DNA of 58,055 bases from Lysobacterales bacterium. Its GTDB lineage: Bacteria; Pseudomonadota; Gammaproteobacteria; Xanthomonadales; SZUA-36. Below, one piece after another: positions 18,033 to 27,014 of the stretch (position 1 is the first letter of the stretch; each line of letters opens with the position of its first letter). The DNA lies in NCBI GenBank assembly GCA_011773845.1, contig WVWV01000042.1, positions 8,251 to 66,305 on the forward strand, in the 5' to 3' direction. The notes beneath the pieces are model-generated. The model did not search any database, was not told the origin of the DNA, and saw only the letters and a program-made list of their open reading frames with translations. The position numbers and the translations under genes are program-made.

Positions 18033-19355
18033 TTAGCCGCTACCCGCAGGTGGTGCCGGCGGATCGTCGGCGCCATGCCCTTGCCGCTCGCGCATCCAGG
18101 CCGGCAGTTCGCGCGCACCCGTGCACCAGGGCTTCCACCAGCGGATCAGCACCGGCACCGACCAATTCAGCAGGAACGCCGAGAGCATGAGGGTATAGAA
18201 CGCCTCCGGCGAGAGGATGGGATATTGCACGTAGGCGATACCCATCACGACGAAGGCCAGCTCGGCCCGGCCGAGCATGCCAAACCCGATCATGACGCTG
18301 TCCGCCCAATCAAAGCCGCCGGTGTAGCGAGCCGCGAGACCGGCGGACAGCACCTGGGCGAACATCAGTCCCAGGTACAGCCCGATGGCCGGCGCCAGCA
18401 CGGCGGCCAGCAATTCACCTTCGAATACCAGCCGCGCGCCCAGGGTGACGAAAAATACCGGGCCGATCCAGGTAAAAGCCACGTCATCGATGACGTGCTT
18501 GGTGCGCAGGTAGAGCTCGCGTGAGGGCCGATCGCGGACATGGAAGTACTCTTCCCGCAGGATCAGTCCGGCAAGGTAGGCGCCCACCGCCGGATGGAAG
18601 CCCAGCGCCTGTCCGATCAGGGCCAGCGACATCGCCAGCAGCAGCATGACCAGTGACGCCTGCATGCCTTCACCGATCTGGATCAGGTGGCGAATGCCGT
18701 AGCGCCCGATGAACGGCAGCCGGCGAGCCCGGCTCGCCCCCAGATCGTGCGGAATCACCCAGACGCTGAGGGCCAGCACCAGCCCGAAGAAGGTCAGCGC
18801 CTTGGTCAGCGCCCACAGTTCACTGCCAAGGCTGACCGGTTGCGCGCTCACGACCAGCGGCACCAGCAGCGCCACCAGCGCCAGGGAGGCCAGGTCGTCC
18901 AGCACCGCAGAGGCCATGATGCCGGTGGCGGCCGGGGAATGCTGCAAGCCCTCGCTACGCAGCGAGACCATGGTCAGGGACACCGCGGTGGCGGTCATGG
19001 CCAGACCGCACATCAGGGCGATGCGCGGGTCCCCGAACCACCACAGCGCCAGCCCCCAGGCCATGGCGAACGGCGCCAATGCCCCGAACAGCGCAATGCC
19101 CCAACTGCGCTGCGCGGTTTTGAGAAAACGTCCAACGTCCTCCTCGAAACCGAGGGCGAACATGATCACGATGATGCCGAGCTCCGAGAAGCGCTCGATA
19201 AAACCTTGCGGCGCCTCGGGCAACCAGCCGAGGTTGACCAGTGCCGCGCCCATGAAGAGGTACCAGAGCACGGGCGTCATGCGCGTGCGCTCGGACAGCC
19301 AGGTCGCGACCAGCACGCTGGCCCAGATGATCGCGAGATGACCGAGTGGATCCAT
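18033..19355 (-). CDS. Monovalent cation:proton antiporter-2 (KefB/YbaL-like), no RCK domain
   Basis: A 440-aa inner-membrane CPA2 antiporter with about 12 helices. Characteristic pieces are ELGIIVIMFALGFEEDV, a TATAVSLTM segment, the SAVLDDLASL ion-binding Asp pair, and FHPAVGAYLAGLILREEYF. The C-terminal RCK/TrkA-N regulatory domain usual in KefB is missing; the frame ends with a short Pro-rich tail. The ATG at 19355 begins the first helix. Longer in-frame extension upstream is not hydrophobic and would cross the promoter of the divergent membrane gene. Confidence 0.88.
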   Translation of the reverse strand: MDPLGHLAIIWASVLVATWLSERTRMTPVLWYLFMGAALVNLGWLPEAPQGFIERFSELGIIVIMFALGFEEDVGRFLKTAQRSWGIALFGALAPFAMAWGLALWWFGDPRIALMCGLAMTATAVSLTMVSLRSEGLQHSPAATGIMASAVLDDLASLALVALLVPLVVSAQPVSLGSELWALTKALTFFGLVLALSVWVIPHDLGASRARRLPFIGRYGIRHLIQIGEGMQASLVMLLLAMSLALIGQALGFHPAVGAYLAGLILREEYFHVRDRPSRELYLRTKHVIDDVAFTWIGPVFFVTLGARLVFEGELLAAVLAPAIGLYLGLMFAQVLSAGLAARYTGGFDWADSVMIGFGMLGRAELAFVVMGIAYVQYPILSPEAFYTLMLSAFLLNWSVPVLIRWWKPWCTGARELPAWMRERQGHGADDPPAPPAGSG

Positions 19356-19509
19356 GTTCGACGCTGATCGCTTGGCTATCGACCAGCATACGGGCATTGC
19401 GGGAGCGGACGATTGACGCCCGTCAGCCCGGGCTGCCGGCCCGCGGGCGCCGCCGCGCTCACCCCGGTTCGCATATACTGCAAGGGACACGCAGATCGAG
19501 AGAGCAGGC

Positions 19510-19962
19510 ATGACATTTAACTGGAAGGTCATTTTTATCGGCGGCCTGGTGATGTACATCGGGCAATTCATCGCCAGCATCGCGACCGGGGCGCTCATCC
19601 ACGAGGGTGTGCTGGAAGGGCTGTACAAGGCGACCAGCGAATTCTGGCGCCCTGAACTCCGGCAGGACCCCCCGGACACCGCCGCGCTGATGCCCCGCTG
19701 GATCATCGTGGGCTTGGCCATGGCGTGTGTCTTTGCGGCCATCTACGACAACATTCACACCGCGTTCAACGGCTCCGGGGCCGTCAAGGGCCTCAAATTC
19801 GGGTTCGTGCTGGGCCTGATATCGGCCGCGCTGTTCGCGGGATGGTCGGGCGTGTTCAACCTTCCGGACGCCATCTGGGCATGGTGGGCGGTCGACACGT
19901 TCATCTACTTCGGCGTCGGCGGCCTGGCGCTCGGATGGTACGCGTCCCGGTGGGGCGGGTGA
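19510..19962 (+). CDS. Four-helix integral membrane protein of unknown function
   Basis: A 150-aa protein with four hydrophobic segments at about 5-27, 62-82, 95-113 and 124-145. There is no catalytic motif that I recognise. A central periplasmic or cytosolic loop (WRPELRQDPPDT) separates helices 1 and 2. A TATACT -10-like box lies near 19474 with a short leader containing GAGAGAG before the ATG. It is closed by the strong hairpin terminator at 19983, so it is probably a single-gene unit. Confidence 0.7.
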   Translation: MTFNWKVIFIGGLVMYIGQFIASIATGALIHEGVLEGLYKATSEFWRPELRQDPPDTAALMPRWIIVGLAMACVFAAIYDNIHTAFNGSGAVKGLKFGFVLGLISAALFAGWSGVFNLPDAIWAWWAVDTFIYFGVGGLALGWYASRWGG

Positions 19963-19982
19963 GCGGCTGACAGCCCTCATCG

Positions 19983-20010
19983 AGAAAGCCCGGCGCGCGC
20001 CGGGCTTTCT
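19983..20010 (+). terminator. Strong hairpin terminator, symmetric
   Basis: AGAAAGCCCGGC pairs perfectly with GCCGGGCTTTCT, a 12-base-pair stem around four bases. The A-rich and T-rich ends make it usable in both directions. It follows the 150-aa membrane gene by 20 bases. Confidence 0.85.
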
Positions 20011-20051
20011 TCGCGGTGCGGTTTGTCGCAGAACCAGGAGGCGCCACCGGA

Positions 20052-21359
20052 ATGAGACCCCACGCGACGCGCTGGCTGGCCGGCCTGGCCTGCCTGGCGT
20101 TGCAGCTTGCGCCGACGCAGGCGAGTGGCGAGCCCGGCCGGGAGCCGGACCGACCGAATGGCTCGGGCGGGATCAATGCGCCAGGCCACCGGCAGGCACC
20201 CTACCTGGTGCTGGTGTCCATCGACGGTTTTCGCTGGGATTACCTCGACACCTACCGGCTGCCGGCCATCGCGGCCATTGCTGCCGGCGGCGTGCGCGCC
20301 GAGCGCCTGGTCCCGGTCTGGCCGTCGCTGACCTTTCCCAATCACTACTCGATCGTCACCGGGATGCAGCCCGCGCGGCACGGCCTGGTCAGCAATGATT
20401 TTTTCGATCCCCAGGCCGGCCGCTGGTACCGGATGCGGGACCGCGGGGCGGTCGAAGACGGGTCATTTTACGGCGGGGAGCCGATCTGGGTGACCGCAGA
20501 GACCCAGGGCATGGTCGCCGCGTCCTTCTTCTGGGTCGGCTCGGAGGCCGACGTGGCCGGTATCCGACCCACCCACTGGCGCAGCTTCGACAAGCGCGTG
20601 TCCGGTGAACAGCGGGTGGACCAGGTGCTGGCCTGGCTGGCGCAATCGCCGGAACGCCGGCCGCACCTGTACACGCTGTATTTCGAGGACGTCGATGACC
20701 ACTCGCACGGCTCGGGTATCGGCTCGCAACCATTCCTGGCCGCCCTGCAGAAGGTGGACGGCTACCTGGCGCGGCTGCTGGCCGGCATCGAGGCCTTGCC
20801 CCACGCCCCCCAGGTCTACCTGGCGCTGGTGTCCGACCACGGCCAACTGCCCTATGCGAACACGCCGGCGCTGGTGCTGGAAGAACGGGTCGACCTGGCC
20901 GGGCTGGAACTGGTCGACGGCGGGGCGTTCGTGTTTGGCTGGCCCCGGGCCGGCTACGAAGGCGACCTGGAGGCACTGGCAATGGCCATCAACCGCGACT
21001 GGGCGCATGGTCGGGCCTATCTCCGCGATGAGGCGCCCCGCGCATGGCGGCTGGCAGGGAACCCGCGCTGGCCGTCACTGATCGTGCAGGCCGACCCGGG
21101 CCATGCCGTGCTGTCCAGCGCGGCCCGGCGCGAAAAGATCAGCGCGGCCGACCATGGCTGGGCGCCCGGGGCGCCCGACATGCACGGCATCTTCATCGCC
21201 CGCGGGCCGGGAATCCGTCCCGGGCAGCGCCTGGGGCCGGTGCACGTGACGGACCTGTACCCCTTGTTCTGCGCCATGCTCGGGCTGCGCCCGGCGGGCG
21301 ATCTGGACAGTGACCCTGCCGTGTTCGAGGGGCTGCTCGAGAGCGCCAGGTCGGAGTGA
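20052..21359 (+). CDS. Exported alkaline-phosphatase-superfamily nucleotide pyrophosphatase/phosphodiesterase (ENPP-like)
   Basis: A 435-aa protein with a signal peptide (residues 1-25). It has the ENPP two-zinc site: Asp58 (SIDGFRWDY), nucleophile Thr94 in SLTFPNHYS, Asp213-His217 in EDVDDHSHG, Asp262-His263 in SDHGQ, and His in PDMHGIF. The family hydrolyses phosphodiester or pyrophosphate bonds in the periplasm, for example of nucleotides. Length and order match the bacterial Xac-NPP type. AGGAGG lies about nine bases before the ATG. Its 3' end is one base from the convergent KAP gene. Confidence 0.92.
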   Translation: MRPHATRWLAGLACLALQLAPTQASGEPGREPDRPNGSGGINAPGHRQAPYLVLVSIDGFRWDYLDTYRLPAIAAIAAGGVRAERLVPVWPSLTFPNHYSIVTGMQPARHGLVSNDFFDPQAGRWYRMRDRGAVEDGSFYGGEPIWVTAETQGMVAASFFWVGSEADVAGIRPTHWRSFDKRVSGEQRVDQVLAWLAQSPERRPHLYTLYFEDVDDHSHGSGIGSQPFLAALQKVDGYLARLLAGIEALPHAPQVYLALVSDHGQLPYANTPALVLEERVDLAGLELVDGGAFVFGWPRAGYEGDLEALAMAINRDWAHGRAYLRDEAPRAWRLAGNPRWPSLIVQADPGHAVLSSAARREKISAADHGWAPGAPDMHGIFIARGPGIRPGQRLGPVHVTDLYPLFCAMLGLRPAGDLDSDPAVFEGLLESARSE

Positions 21360-21360
21360 A

Positions 21361-23220
21361 TCAGCCGCCCTTCTTGTCCTTGCGACCCTCGCTCTCGGGC
21401 CTTGATTGGCCGGTCACGATGCGGAACAGCGCGTTCATCAGGCCAATCGCATCCTTGGCCGGCAGGTTGGTCATCTTGGAGTAGTCCACCAGGGTATCGC
21501 CGAAGCCCGTCAGCGAGGCCTCCTTGTCGAACATGGCGCGCGTCATGGTGATGGCCTCACTGCTCACCGAGCGCTTGCTGTTCCAGAAGGCTTTGAGGCC
21601 GGACGCGATCTCTTCCGGTGGCATTGCGAGGCGAAAGATCAGGGGCTGGTGCCGCAGACTGACCATTGAACCGATCTGCCTGCCGTCATAAACCATGGTG
21701 ACGTAACGCCGGCCGGACTTGCGATACCGGCACTCGCTACCGAGATACCACACGGACTTCATGAACACGTTCTCGAGGAAGGTATCCACCAGCGCGCTCT
21801 GACCGGCGTTGTTCTCGCGCACGCGCCGCACGATGTAGTCCCGGGGGCGCTCGTGGCCGCCGGCGGCGGTCATGCGGGCCCGGGACATGACCTCCATCAC
21901 CGGCTCCAGTTCCCGGGTATCGATCTGGCCGTCGTCGTTTTCGTCGAGCAGGCTGAACAGGGTGTCGAAGAACGTCGACACGTTGTTCTTGACCTTTTCG
22001 CGGTCGGGCGAGCGCTCGAACAGCGCGCGCGCCTCCGGGAGACGCTCGAGGTAGGCCCAGTTCTCGAGGCTGGTGACGGTATCCACCGTGGGGTCGGCGA
22101 TGAAGTGGTCGTAGAGCTCCGGCCAGGCCACCTGCATGCAGATCATGGCGTACAGGATCTTCGCTTCCCGCGCATCCGACGGCTCCGAGCCTTCGTGCCG
22201 GCGGATGCGCTCCAGCAGGTTGGCATAATTCATGACGCGCTTGATGTTGCGCGGGTTCTTGCCCACCGTGCACAGCGTGACGTCGACGAAATAGCGGGCG
22301 CTGTCCTCGTCCTGCTGCAACTCCTCGCCAAACGGAAAGGCGGACTTCACCAGCAGCCGCAGGATGTACTCGTCGAGTTCATAGGACGCCGACGGCACCA
22401 CGAAAGGCAGCTGTATGATCTTGTCGTAGAACGCCTTGCCGCTGGTCCGCTGTTGCTCGGGACCGAGCCATTCGGCCACGCCCTGCTGCACCACCTCGTA
22501 GTCCACGGCGAGCACGAACACCAGGCTCGGCACGTCGATGAAGTTCTTGATCGCCTCCAGCAACACCACCACCTCGGTCGGGCGGATGCGGTCGAGATCG
22601 TCGATGAAGATGACCAGCCGACGGCGCTCGTCCGCGCCGGCCCAAAGCCGCAGCAATGCCTCGAATTGGCCGCGGAAGCGCAGCATGTCGGCGGCCAGGT
22701 CATGATGCAAAGGCGTGTCCAGGCTACCGTCCGAGCCGCGCAGTCGGTACGGCCCCTTGGGCACCTCGGTATGGGCCTGGCGGAAGACGTGCTCCAGGAT
22801 CTCCCTTGCCTCGCGCACCGACTCGCTGATTTCGTAGTCCGGAAGCTCGCCCGCCGCCGTGATCACCTCACCGATCTTGCCGGTCAGCGCGTGCAGGCAG
22901 GCCAGCGCCAGGTTGTGCTTCTCGTTGAACTGGGCATACGACCAGGTTTCAAAATTAACCACCGCGCAATGCTTGCCGCGCAGCAGGCCGGAGTCTTCCA
23001 CCGCTTCGCTGCCGCGCAGCATGTTCATCAGCGTGGTCTTGCCCACGCCCCACTCGCCCTGGATGCCGATCGACATCGGCGTCTCGCAGCCCAGAATGAA
23101 GTCCCGCAGGGCCTCCGCGTAGGGCAGCAGCTTGAGGGTGTCGTGGGCGCGTTCCGCCTCGCCTTTCTGCAGTGAGGTCTCGAAGGTCAGCGGCGCTTCG
23201 CGCAGGCTCAGGTCGATCAT
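21361..23220 (-). CDS. KAP-family P-loop NTPase with an embedded EF-hand
   Basis: A 619-aa protein. Walker A is GEWGVGKT at 55-62 and Walker B is LVIFIDDLD at 202-210. The helical KAP region continues to about 400. At 426-437 there is a textbook EF-hand loop: Asp at positions 1, 5 and 9, Asn at 3, Gly at 6, Ile at 8 and Glu at 12, within a helix-loop-helix (FDTLFSLL before, LEPVMEVM after). No convincing membrane helix is seen, although many bacterial KAP proteins have them. The C-terminal 180 residues are unassigned. Known KAP proteins organise membrane complexes or act in defence; the calcium link here is inferred. ATG 23220 begins a typical N-terminus. Confidence 0.85.
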   Translation of the reverse strand: MIDLSLREAPLTFETSLQKGEAERAHDTLKLLPYAEALRDFILGCETPMSIGIQGEWGVGKTTLMNMLRGSEAVEDSGLLRGKHCAVVNFETWSYAQFNEKHNLALACLHALTGKIGEVITAAGELPDYEISESVREAREILEHVFRQAHTEVPKGPYRLRGSDGSLDTPLHHDLAADMLRFRGQFEALLRLWAGADERRRLVIFIDDLDRIRPTEVVVLLEAIKNFIDVPSLVFVLAVDYEVVQQGVAEWLGPEQQRTSGKAFYDKIIQLPFVVPSASYELDEYILRLLVKSAFPFGEELQQDEDSARYFVDVTLCTVGKNPRNIKRVMNYANLLERIRRHEGSEPSDAREAKILYAMICMQVAWPELYDHFIADPTVDTVTSLENWAYLERLPEARALFERSPDREKVKNNVSTFFDTLFSLLDENDDGQIDTRELEPVMEVMSRARMTAAGGHERPRDYIVRRVRENNAGQSALVDTFLENVFMKSVWYLGSECRYRKSGRRYVTMVYDGRQIGSMVSLRHQPLIFRLAMPPEEIASGLKAFWNSKRSVSSEAITMTRAMFDKEASLTGFGDTLVDYSKMTNLPAKDAIGLMNALFRIVTGQSRPESEGRKDKKGG

Positions 23221-23300
23221 GGTGACGGTTCCCGGCACGTCATGGTAACAAGGATAGTCTACTTCGCCGGCCGCCTGGGGACATCTGCCGGACCCCGGCA

Positions 23301-23329
23301 TTGACGCAGCCTGGGGCTGCGTTTACTTT
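23301..23329 (+). promoter_or_regulatory. Promoter for the orphan haem-copper-like gene
   Basis: TTGACG (23301-23306), a 17-base spacer and TACTTT (23324-23329) precede the ATG at 23357, with +1 near 23336. The spacer holds a hairpin (ACGCAGC with GCTGCGT). The -35 is strong and the -10 matches three of six positions. Confidence 0.5.
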
Positions 23330-23356
23330 TCCCCTGCACCCATCGGCCCGCCGACC

Positions 23357-24709
23357 ATGCCCACAACCCAATACGACCTTCCCGTGCTGAACGATTCCAT
23401 GCGCCGCAGCGCGGCGGCCTGGCTGATCCTGGGGCTGGCCGCGCTGGTCTGCGCCGGGATCTATTCCATTCTGCTGGTGCTCTCGCGCACACCCGTGGTG
23501 CAGGAATTGACGCCGTTCATCGATTTCTTCCACGTGGCGCTGGTGGTGCACGTCGACCTGTCGGTCCTCATCTGGCTGCTGTCGCTGGCCGGCGTGTTCT
23601 GGGCCCTGGGCGCGGACCGCGAACTGCCGGCCTGGGACCGCACGTCGTTCTGGCTGGCCGCCGCGGGCACCGCGATCGTGATCCTGGCCCCGTTCCTGGG
23701 TGCCGGGCGACCGCTAATGAACAACTACGTGCCGCTTCTTCAGCATCCGGTGTTCTATGCCGGCCTGGCCCTGTTCGCGGCGGGCAGCTGCAGCCACCTG
23801 CTGCGCTCGCTGCTGGGCGGACGGCCACCCCGCCCGCTCGACGGTCCGGCCGCGCTGCATCATGGCATCCGGTTCTCGGCCGTGGTCACGGCCATCGCGA
23901 TCGCCGCCTTCGGGGCCTCGTGGGCCGGCATGTCCACTGCCATGGATGGACAGGTCTTTTTCGAGTTCCTGTTCTGGGGCGGCGGGCACGTGCTGCAATT
24001 CACCTACACACTGCTGATGATGATCGCCTGGGTGGTGCTGGCCTCCGCCAGCGGCTGCCACTTCGAACTGACGCCGCGGCTGACCCTGACCTTCCTGCTG
24101 CTGCTCGCGCTGCCGGTCATCACCGTGCCGTTTCTGTATGCCGCCCACGACGTCGTGTCCCCCGGCCACCGGCTGGCATTCACCGAGCTGATGAAATACG
24201 GGGGGCTGTCCTGCCTGCCGCTGGGCGCCGCGGTGCTGGCCAGCCTGTTCCGGGCCCAGCCTCCGGTCGGGCCGGCCCGCTACCTGAGGGCGGCTTTGCT
24301 GTCCTCGCTGGTGCTGTTCGCGGTCGGGGGTGTTCTGGGTTTCATGGTCTCCGGATTGGACATCGTGATCCCGGCCCATTACCACGGCTCGACCGTGGGC
24401 GTCACCATCGCCCTCATGGGGCTCAGCTACCACCTGCTGCCGCGCCTGGGGTTCGGGCCGCCGCACCAGCGCCTGGCCTTCTGGCAGCCGGTGGTCTATG
24501 GCGGCGGGCAGTTGATGCACATCGTCGGCCTGGCCTGGTCCGGCGGTTACGGCGTGCAACGCAAGGCCGCCGGGCTGGCCCAGGGCCTGGACCGCGTCGG
24601 CGAGATCGCCGGCATGGGGCTGATGGGCCTGGGCGGCCTGGTGTCCGTGATCGGCGGGGTCATGTACCTGGTCGTGGCCTACCTGTCGATCGCCGCGCGG
24701 AGGCCATGA
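23357..24709 (+). CDS. Orphan haem-copper oxidase subunit I-like membrane protein
   Basis: A 450-aa protein with about 12 helices. Helix II carries FFHVALVVHVDL, helix VI GGGHVLQF, and helix X the HxH haem pair in IPAHYHGSTVG followed by LSYHLLPRLG. These mark the haem-copper superfamily. The CuB site looks incomplete: the His-His of helix VII is reduced to one His (YAAHDVVSPG), and the position four after the helix VI His is Phe, not Tyr. No subunit II or cytochrome c is adjacent, only a 61-aa membrane protein overlapping at ATGA. It may be an NO-reductase-like or regulatory homologue. Catalytic type is unknown. Confidence 0.75.
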   Translation: MPTTQYDLPVLNDSMRRSAAAWLILGLAALVCAGIYSILLVLSRTPVVQELTPFIDFFHVALVVHVDLSVLIWLLSLAGVFWALGADRELPAWDRTSFWLAAAGTAIVILAPFLGAGRPLMNNYVPLLQHPVFYAGLALFAAGSCSHLLRSLLGGRPPRPLDGPAALHHGIRFSAVVTAIAIAAFGASWAGMSTAMDGQVFFEFLFWGGGHVLQFTYTLLMMIAWVVLASASGCHFELTPRLTLTFLLLLALPVITVPFLYAAHDVVSPGHRLAFTELMKYGGLSCLPLGAAVLASLFRAQPPVGPARYLRAALLSSLVLFAVGGVLGFMVSGLDIVIPAHYHGSTVGVTIALMGLSYHLLPRLGFGPPHQRLAFWQPVVYGGGQLMHIVGLAWSGGYGVQRKAAGLAQGLDRVGEIAGMGLMGLGGLVSVIGGVMYLVVAYLSIAARRP

Positions 24710-24891
24710 TGGAAATCCTGGTATTCACCCTGAACGCGATCGTGGTGTACCTGTTCTCGGACTGGCTCGTGCGCCTGATCGAACAGCGACGCGGGGCGGC
24801 GCTCAAACAGCGTCAGCTCGTGTTCTTCGCCATCTTCCTGGTCGTGGCGCTGGCCACCTTCCGGGTGCTGAGAAGCCTGTTCGGCGGTTGA
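24706..24891 (+). CDS. Small membrane protein coupled to the orphan haem-copper-like gene
   Basis: A 61-aa ORF beginning at ATGATG that overlaps the stop of the previous gene (24706-24709). Two hydrophobic helices (about 5-22 and 38-58) are separated by a basic loop (RLIEQRRGAALKQRQ). The overlap implies translational coupling, so it is probably a small subunit or assembly partner. No known family was recognised. GGAGG lies just before the ATG. Confidence 0.65.
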   Translation: MMEILVFTLNAIVVYLFSDWLVRLIEQRRGAALKQRQLVFFAIFLVVALATFRVLRSLFGG

Positions 24892-24906
24892 TCCCGACGT
24901 CCCCCG

Positions 24907-26754
24907 TCACCAGTGCTTGGCGGGAAAACGAATCGGCGTCGGCGGCGGCCAGGCGAGCCCCGCCTCCTCGATACGAGCCCGGAACCGGGGCGTGGCCTCG
25001 AGGTCGAAGGGGGCGCCGCAAAAACAGTTCTCCACCGTCGAGATCAGCAGTAGCGGCCCACCGAGGCGCGCATCGATGGCCGCCGCCGCCTCGTTGGCCA
25101 GTTGCCGGTCGCCGAGCGCGGCGCCCACCAGCACGCGGTTCATGTCATCCACGTGCTCGCGCGCGCTGAAGTCGTCGAATAACGCGCGGGCCGCGGCGAT
25201 CTGGTTGGCGATGGCGTGCCCGAAAATGGTGCGCGGTACCTGGTAGGTGCTGTCCGCCGGCGTCGGGCCGAAGAAACCCGGCTCGTCGACCCAGCGGCCG
25301 GTGGCCTGCAGCAAAAAGTAGCGGGAGTCGTCCGCCCAGGCCTCGTAACCCTGCTGCTCGAGCCACCGCTCGACCATGACCAACGCCTCTTCCGCGCGGC
25401 CGTCCCAGGTCAATGCCTGGGCGGCCTGCTGCACGGGCGTGCCGGCCAGCGGGTCGCACTGGACCACGGCCAACTGGTGCGTGGCCAGCGCTCCCGCCCA
25501 GCCATAGGGGGCGCCCAGGGCCGACATCCAGTTCAGCCAGTTACAGTCACCGGGCTCGAACGCCTTCTCGAGCCGGCGCGTGAGGCCGCGCCAATCGTCG
25601 CTGAACAGGGCGAGCTCGGTCTGCAGGGCCGCGCGCAGGGGCTCGTTGTTGGCCGCGCGGATGGCGCGCGCCAGGCTGGAACGTATCTCCGCCAGCGCGT
25701 CATCCAGTTCGGCCTGCGGAAAGGCGGCAAAGTTGCCCGCGTGGTCGAACAGCTTGTGACCGTAGAGGTCGGTGCGCAGATACAGGGCATTGCCGATGTC
25801 CGGGACCCGCTCCAGGGCGCGGTCGAACCAGCGATTGGCCTCATCGAGGAGTGGCATGGGGTTCGCGGTCTGGTGCGCCTGGCTGAACAGATCCATGCCT
25901 CGCTGGTAGGCGATGAACGCATCGACGTCGCCAATTCCCGCCCGGCGCATGGAGGCCAGCTTGTGCTCGTCGAGCACCACGTCCAGCTTGCTCGCGATGT
26001 TGGCCGCGATGTCTTCCTGCAGCGCGAAGACGTCCTGCAGGGTGCGGTCGTAGGTCTGCGACCAGAGGTGGAAGCCGTCGGAGGCCCGCACCAATTGCGC
26101 CGTGACCCGCACCTGGTCGCCCGAGCGCCGCACGGAGCCCTCGACCACGTGATCCACCCCGAGCCGCGCCGCGATCTCCGGTATCGGCAGATCCTGGTCC
26201 TTGAAAAAGAACGCAGAGGTGCGCGCGGTGACCAGCAGTTCGGGCAGGCCGGTCAGGTAATTGAGGATTTCCTCGGTCAGCCCATCGGCGAAATAGGCAT
26301 CGTTCTCGCCGCTGCTCATGGTGCGGAACGGCAGCACGGCCACCGACTGGCGCTGCGGCGGCGCTTCCGGGCTTGCCTCGACCGCGACCGGCACCGGCGC
26401 GGCACGTCGGTCGAGGTAGAGTTCGTCGAACGCCAGCCAGGCCACCACCAGGCCCAGGACTGCCAGGATCATGCGATCCAGCTTGCGCCCGGTCTGCCCG
26501 GTGATCGAGCGGCTGCGGTCCACCTCGTGCTCGCGCCTGAGCCCCTCGGGGGTCATTTCGAAGGCCCAGGAGAAAAAAACGGCGAACACCAGCCCGGCCG
26601 CCAGCAGCACCAGCACCGTCTTCATCACCCAGGGAGGGGAGCCGAAGCTGTCCAGGATCAGTTCCAGCACCTGCGCCACCAGCCAGGCGACGACCACGTA
26701 GGCGATCGCGACCCTGAACACGTTGCGGCGTCTGAGTTCGTCGAATAACGACAC
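24907..26754 (-). CDS. Membrane TolB-N / TPR repeat protein (paralogue 2)
   Basis: A 615-aa protein of the same build as the one at 11055. F-D-E-L-R-R-R-N-V-F-R-V is followed by two helices, EMTPEGLRRE, a DRSRSIT segment, a third helix (LDRMILAVLGLVVAWLAF), a TolB-N domain beginning SVAVLPFRTM (about 135-270), and degenerate TPRs. It ends with a conserved-looking RIEEAGLAWPP. The start is GTG at 26754 with GGGAG five bases before it. Its role is unknown; it may sense or relay an envelope signal, but there is no DNA-binding or cyclase domain. It lies next to paralogue 3 across five genes. Confidence 0.8.
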   Translation of the reverse strand: MSLFDELRRRNVFRVAIAYVVVAWLVAQVLELILDSFGSPPWVMKTVLVLLAAGLVFAVFFSWAFEMTPEGLRREHEVDRSRSITGQTGRKLDRMILAVLGLVVAWLAFDELYLDRRAAPVPVAVEASPEAPPQRQSVAVLPFRTMSSGENDAYFADGLTEEILNYLTGLPELLVTARTSAFFFKDQDLPIPEIAARLGVDHVVEGSVRRSGDQVRVTAQLVRASDGFHLWSQTYDRTLQDVFALQEDIAANIASKLDVVLDEHKLASMRRAGIGDVDAFIAYQRGMDLFSQAHQTANPMPLLDEANRWFDRALERVPDIGNALYLRTDLYGHKLFDHAGNFAAFPQAELDDALAEIRSSLARAIRAANNEPLRAALQTELALFSDDWRGLTRRLEKAFEPGDCNWLNWMSALGAPYGWAGALATHQLAVVQCDPLAGTPVQQAAQALTWDGRAEEALVMVERWLEQQGYEAWADDSRYFLLQATGRWVDEPGFFGPTPADSTYQVPRTIFGHAIANQIAAARALFDDFSAREHVDDMNRVLVGAALGDRQLANEAAAAIDARLGGPLLLISTVENCFCGAPFDLEATPRFRARIEEAGLAWPPPTPIRFPAKHW

Positions 26755-26858
26755 GGCTCCCGGCTCCCAGCCAGCTTCAGGGCTTAGCGTAGCCGTTCAT
26801 CCCGGGAATGCCAAATGCGGTTTTCCGACGGCCACCCCCGCCCGCGGCATACCGGTGT

Positions 26859-27014
26859 TCAGGGCGCGTCCGCCGGCGCCAGCGTATCCCTGGCGCACAG
26901 ATAGAACATGAAATTGCCCAGGATCTGTATGACGTGGAACAGGTCATTGTGGTTGAACGCCGGGTGCGGTGCGAGGCCGGTTCGCAGGATTTCGCGGTGG
27001 CCGGGGTCAGCCAT
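26859..27014 (-). CDS. Small ORF overlapping the PNPOx-type gene, possible fragment
   Basis: A 51-aa ORF that starts inside the last codons of the upstream gene (eight-base overlap), suggesting translational coupling. It contains a polar start (MADPGHREIL) and then one hydrophobic stretch with FNHNDLFHVIQILGNFMFY. The HNDLFH phrase resembles the last helix of a multi-helix membrane family (DUF6962-like), which would make this the tail of a lost gene. That resemblance is from memory and weak. It could equally be a genuine small protein. Confidence 0.4.
   Translation of the reverse strand: MADPGHREILRTGLAPHPAFNHNDLFHVIQILGNFMFYLCARDTLAPADAP

Noticed and set aside
21361-24891. A multi-gene anti-phage defence island around the KAP NTPase
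   Set aside because: The neighbours are a phosphodiesterase and a haem-copper-like protein. There is no nuclease, toxin, restriction or recombinase gene beside it, so only the single protein is of interest.
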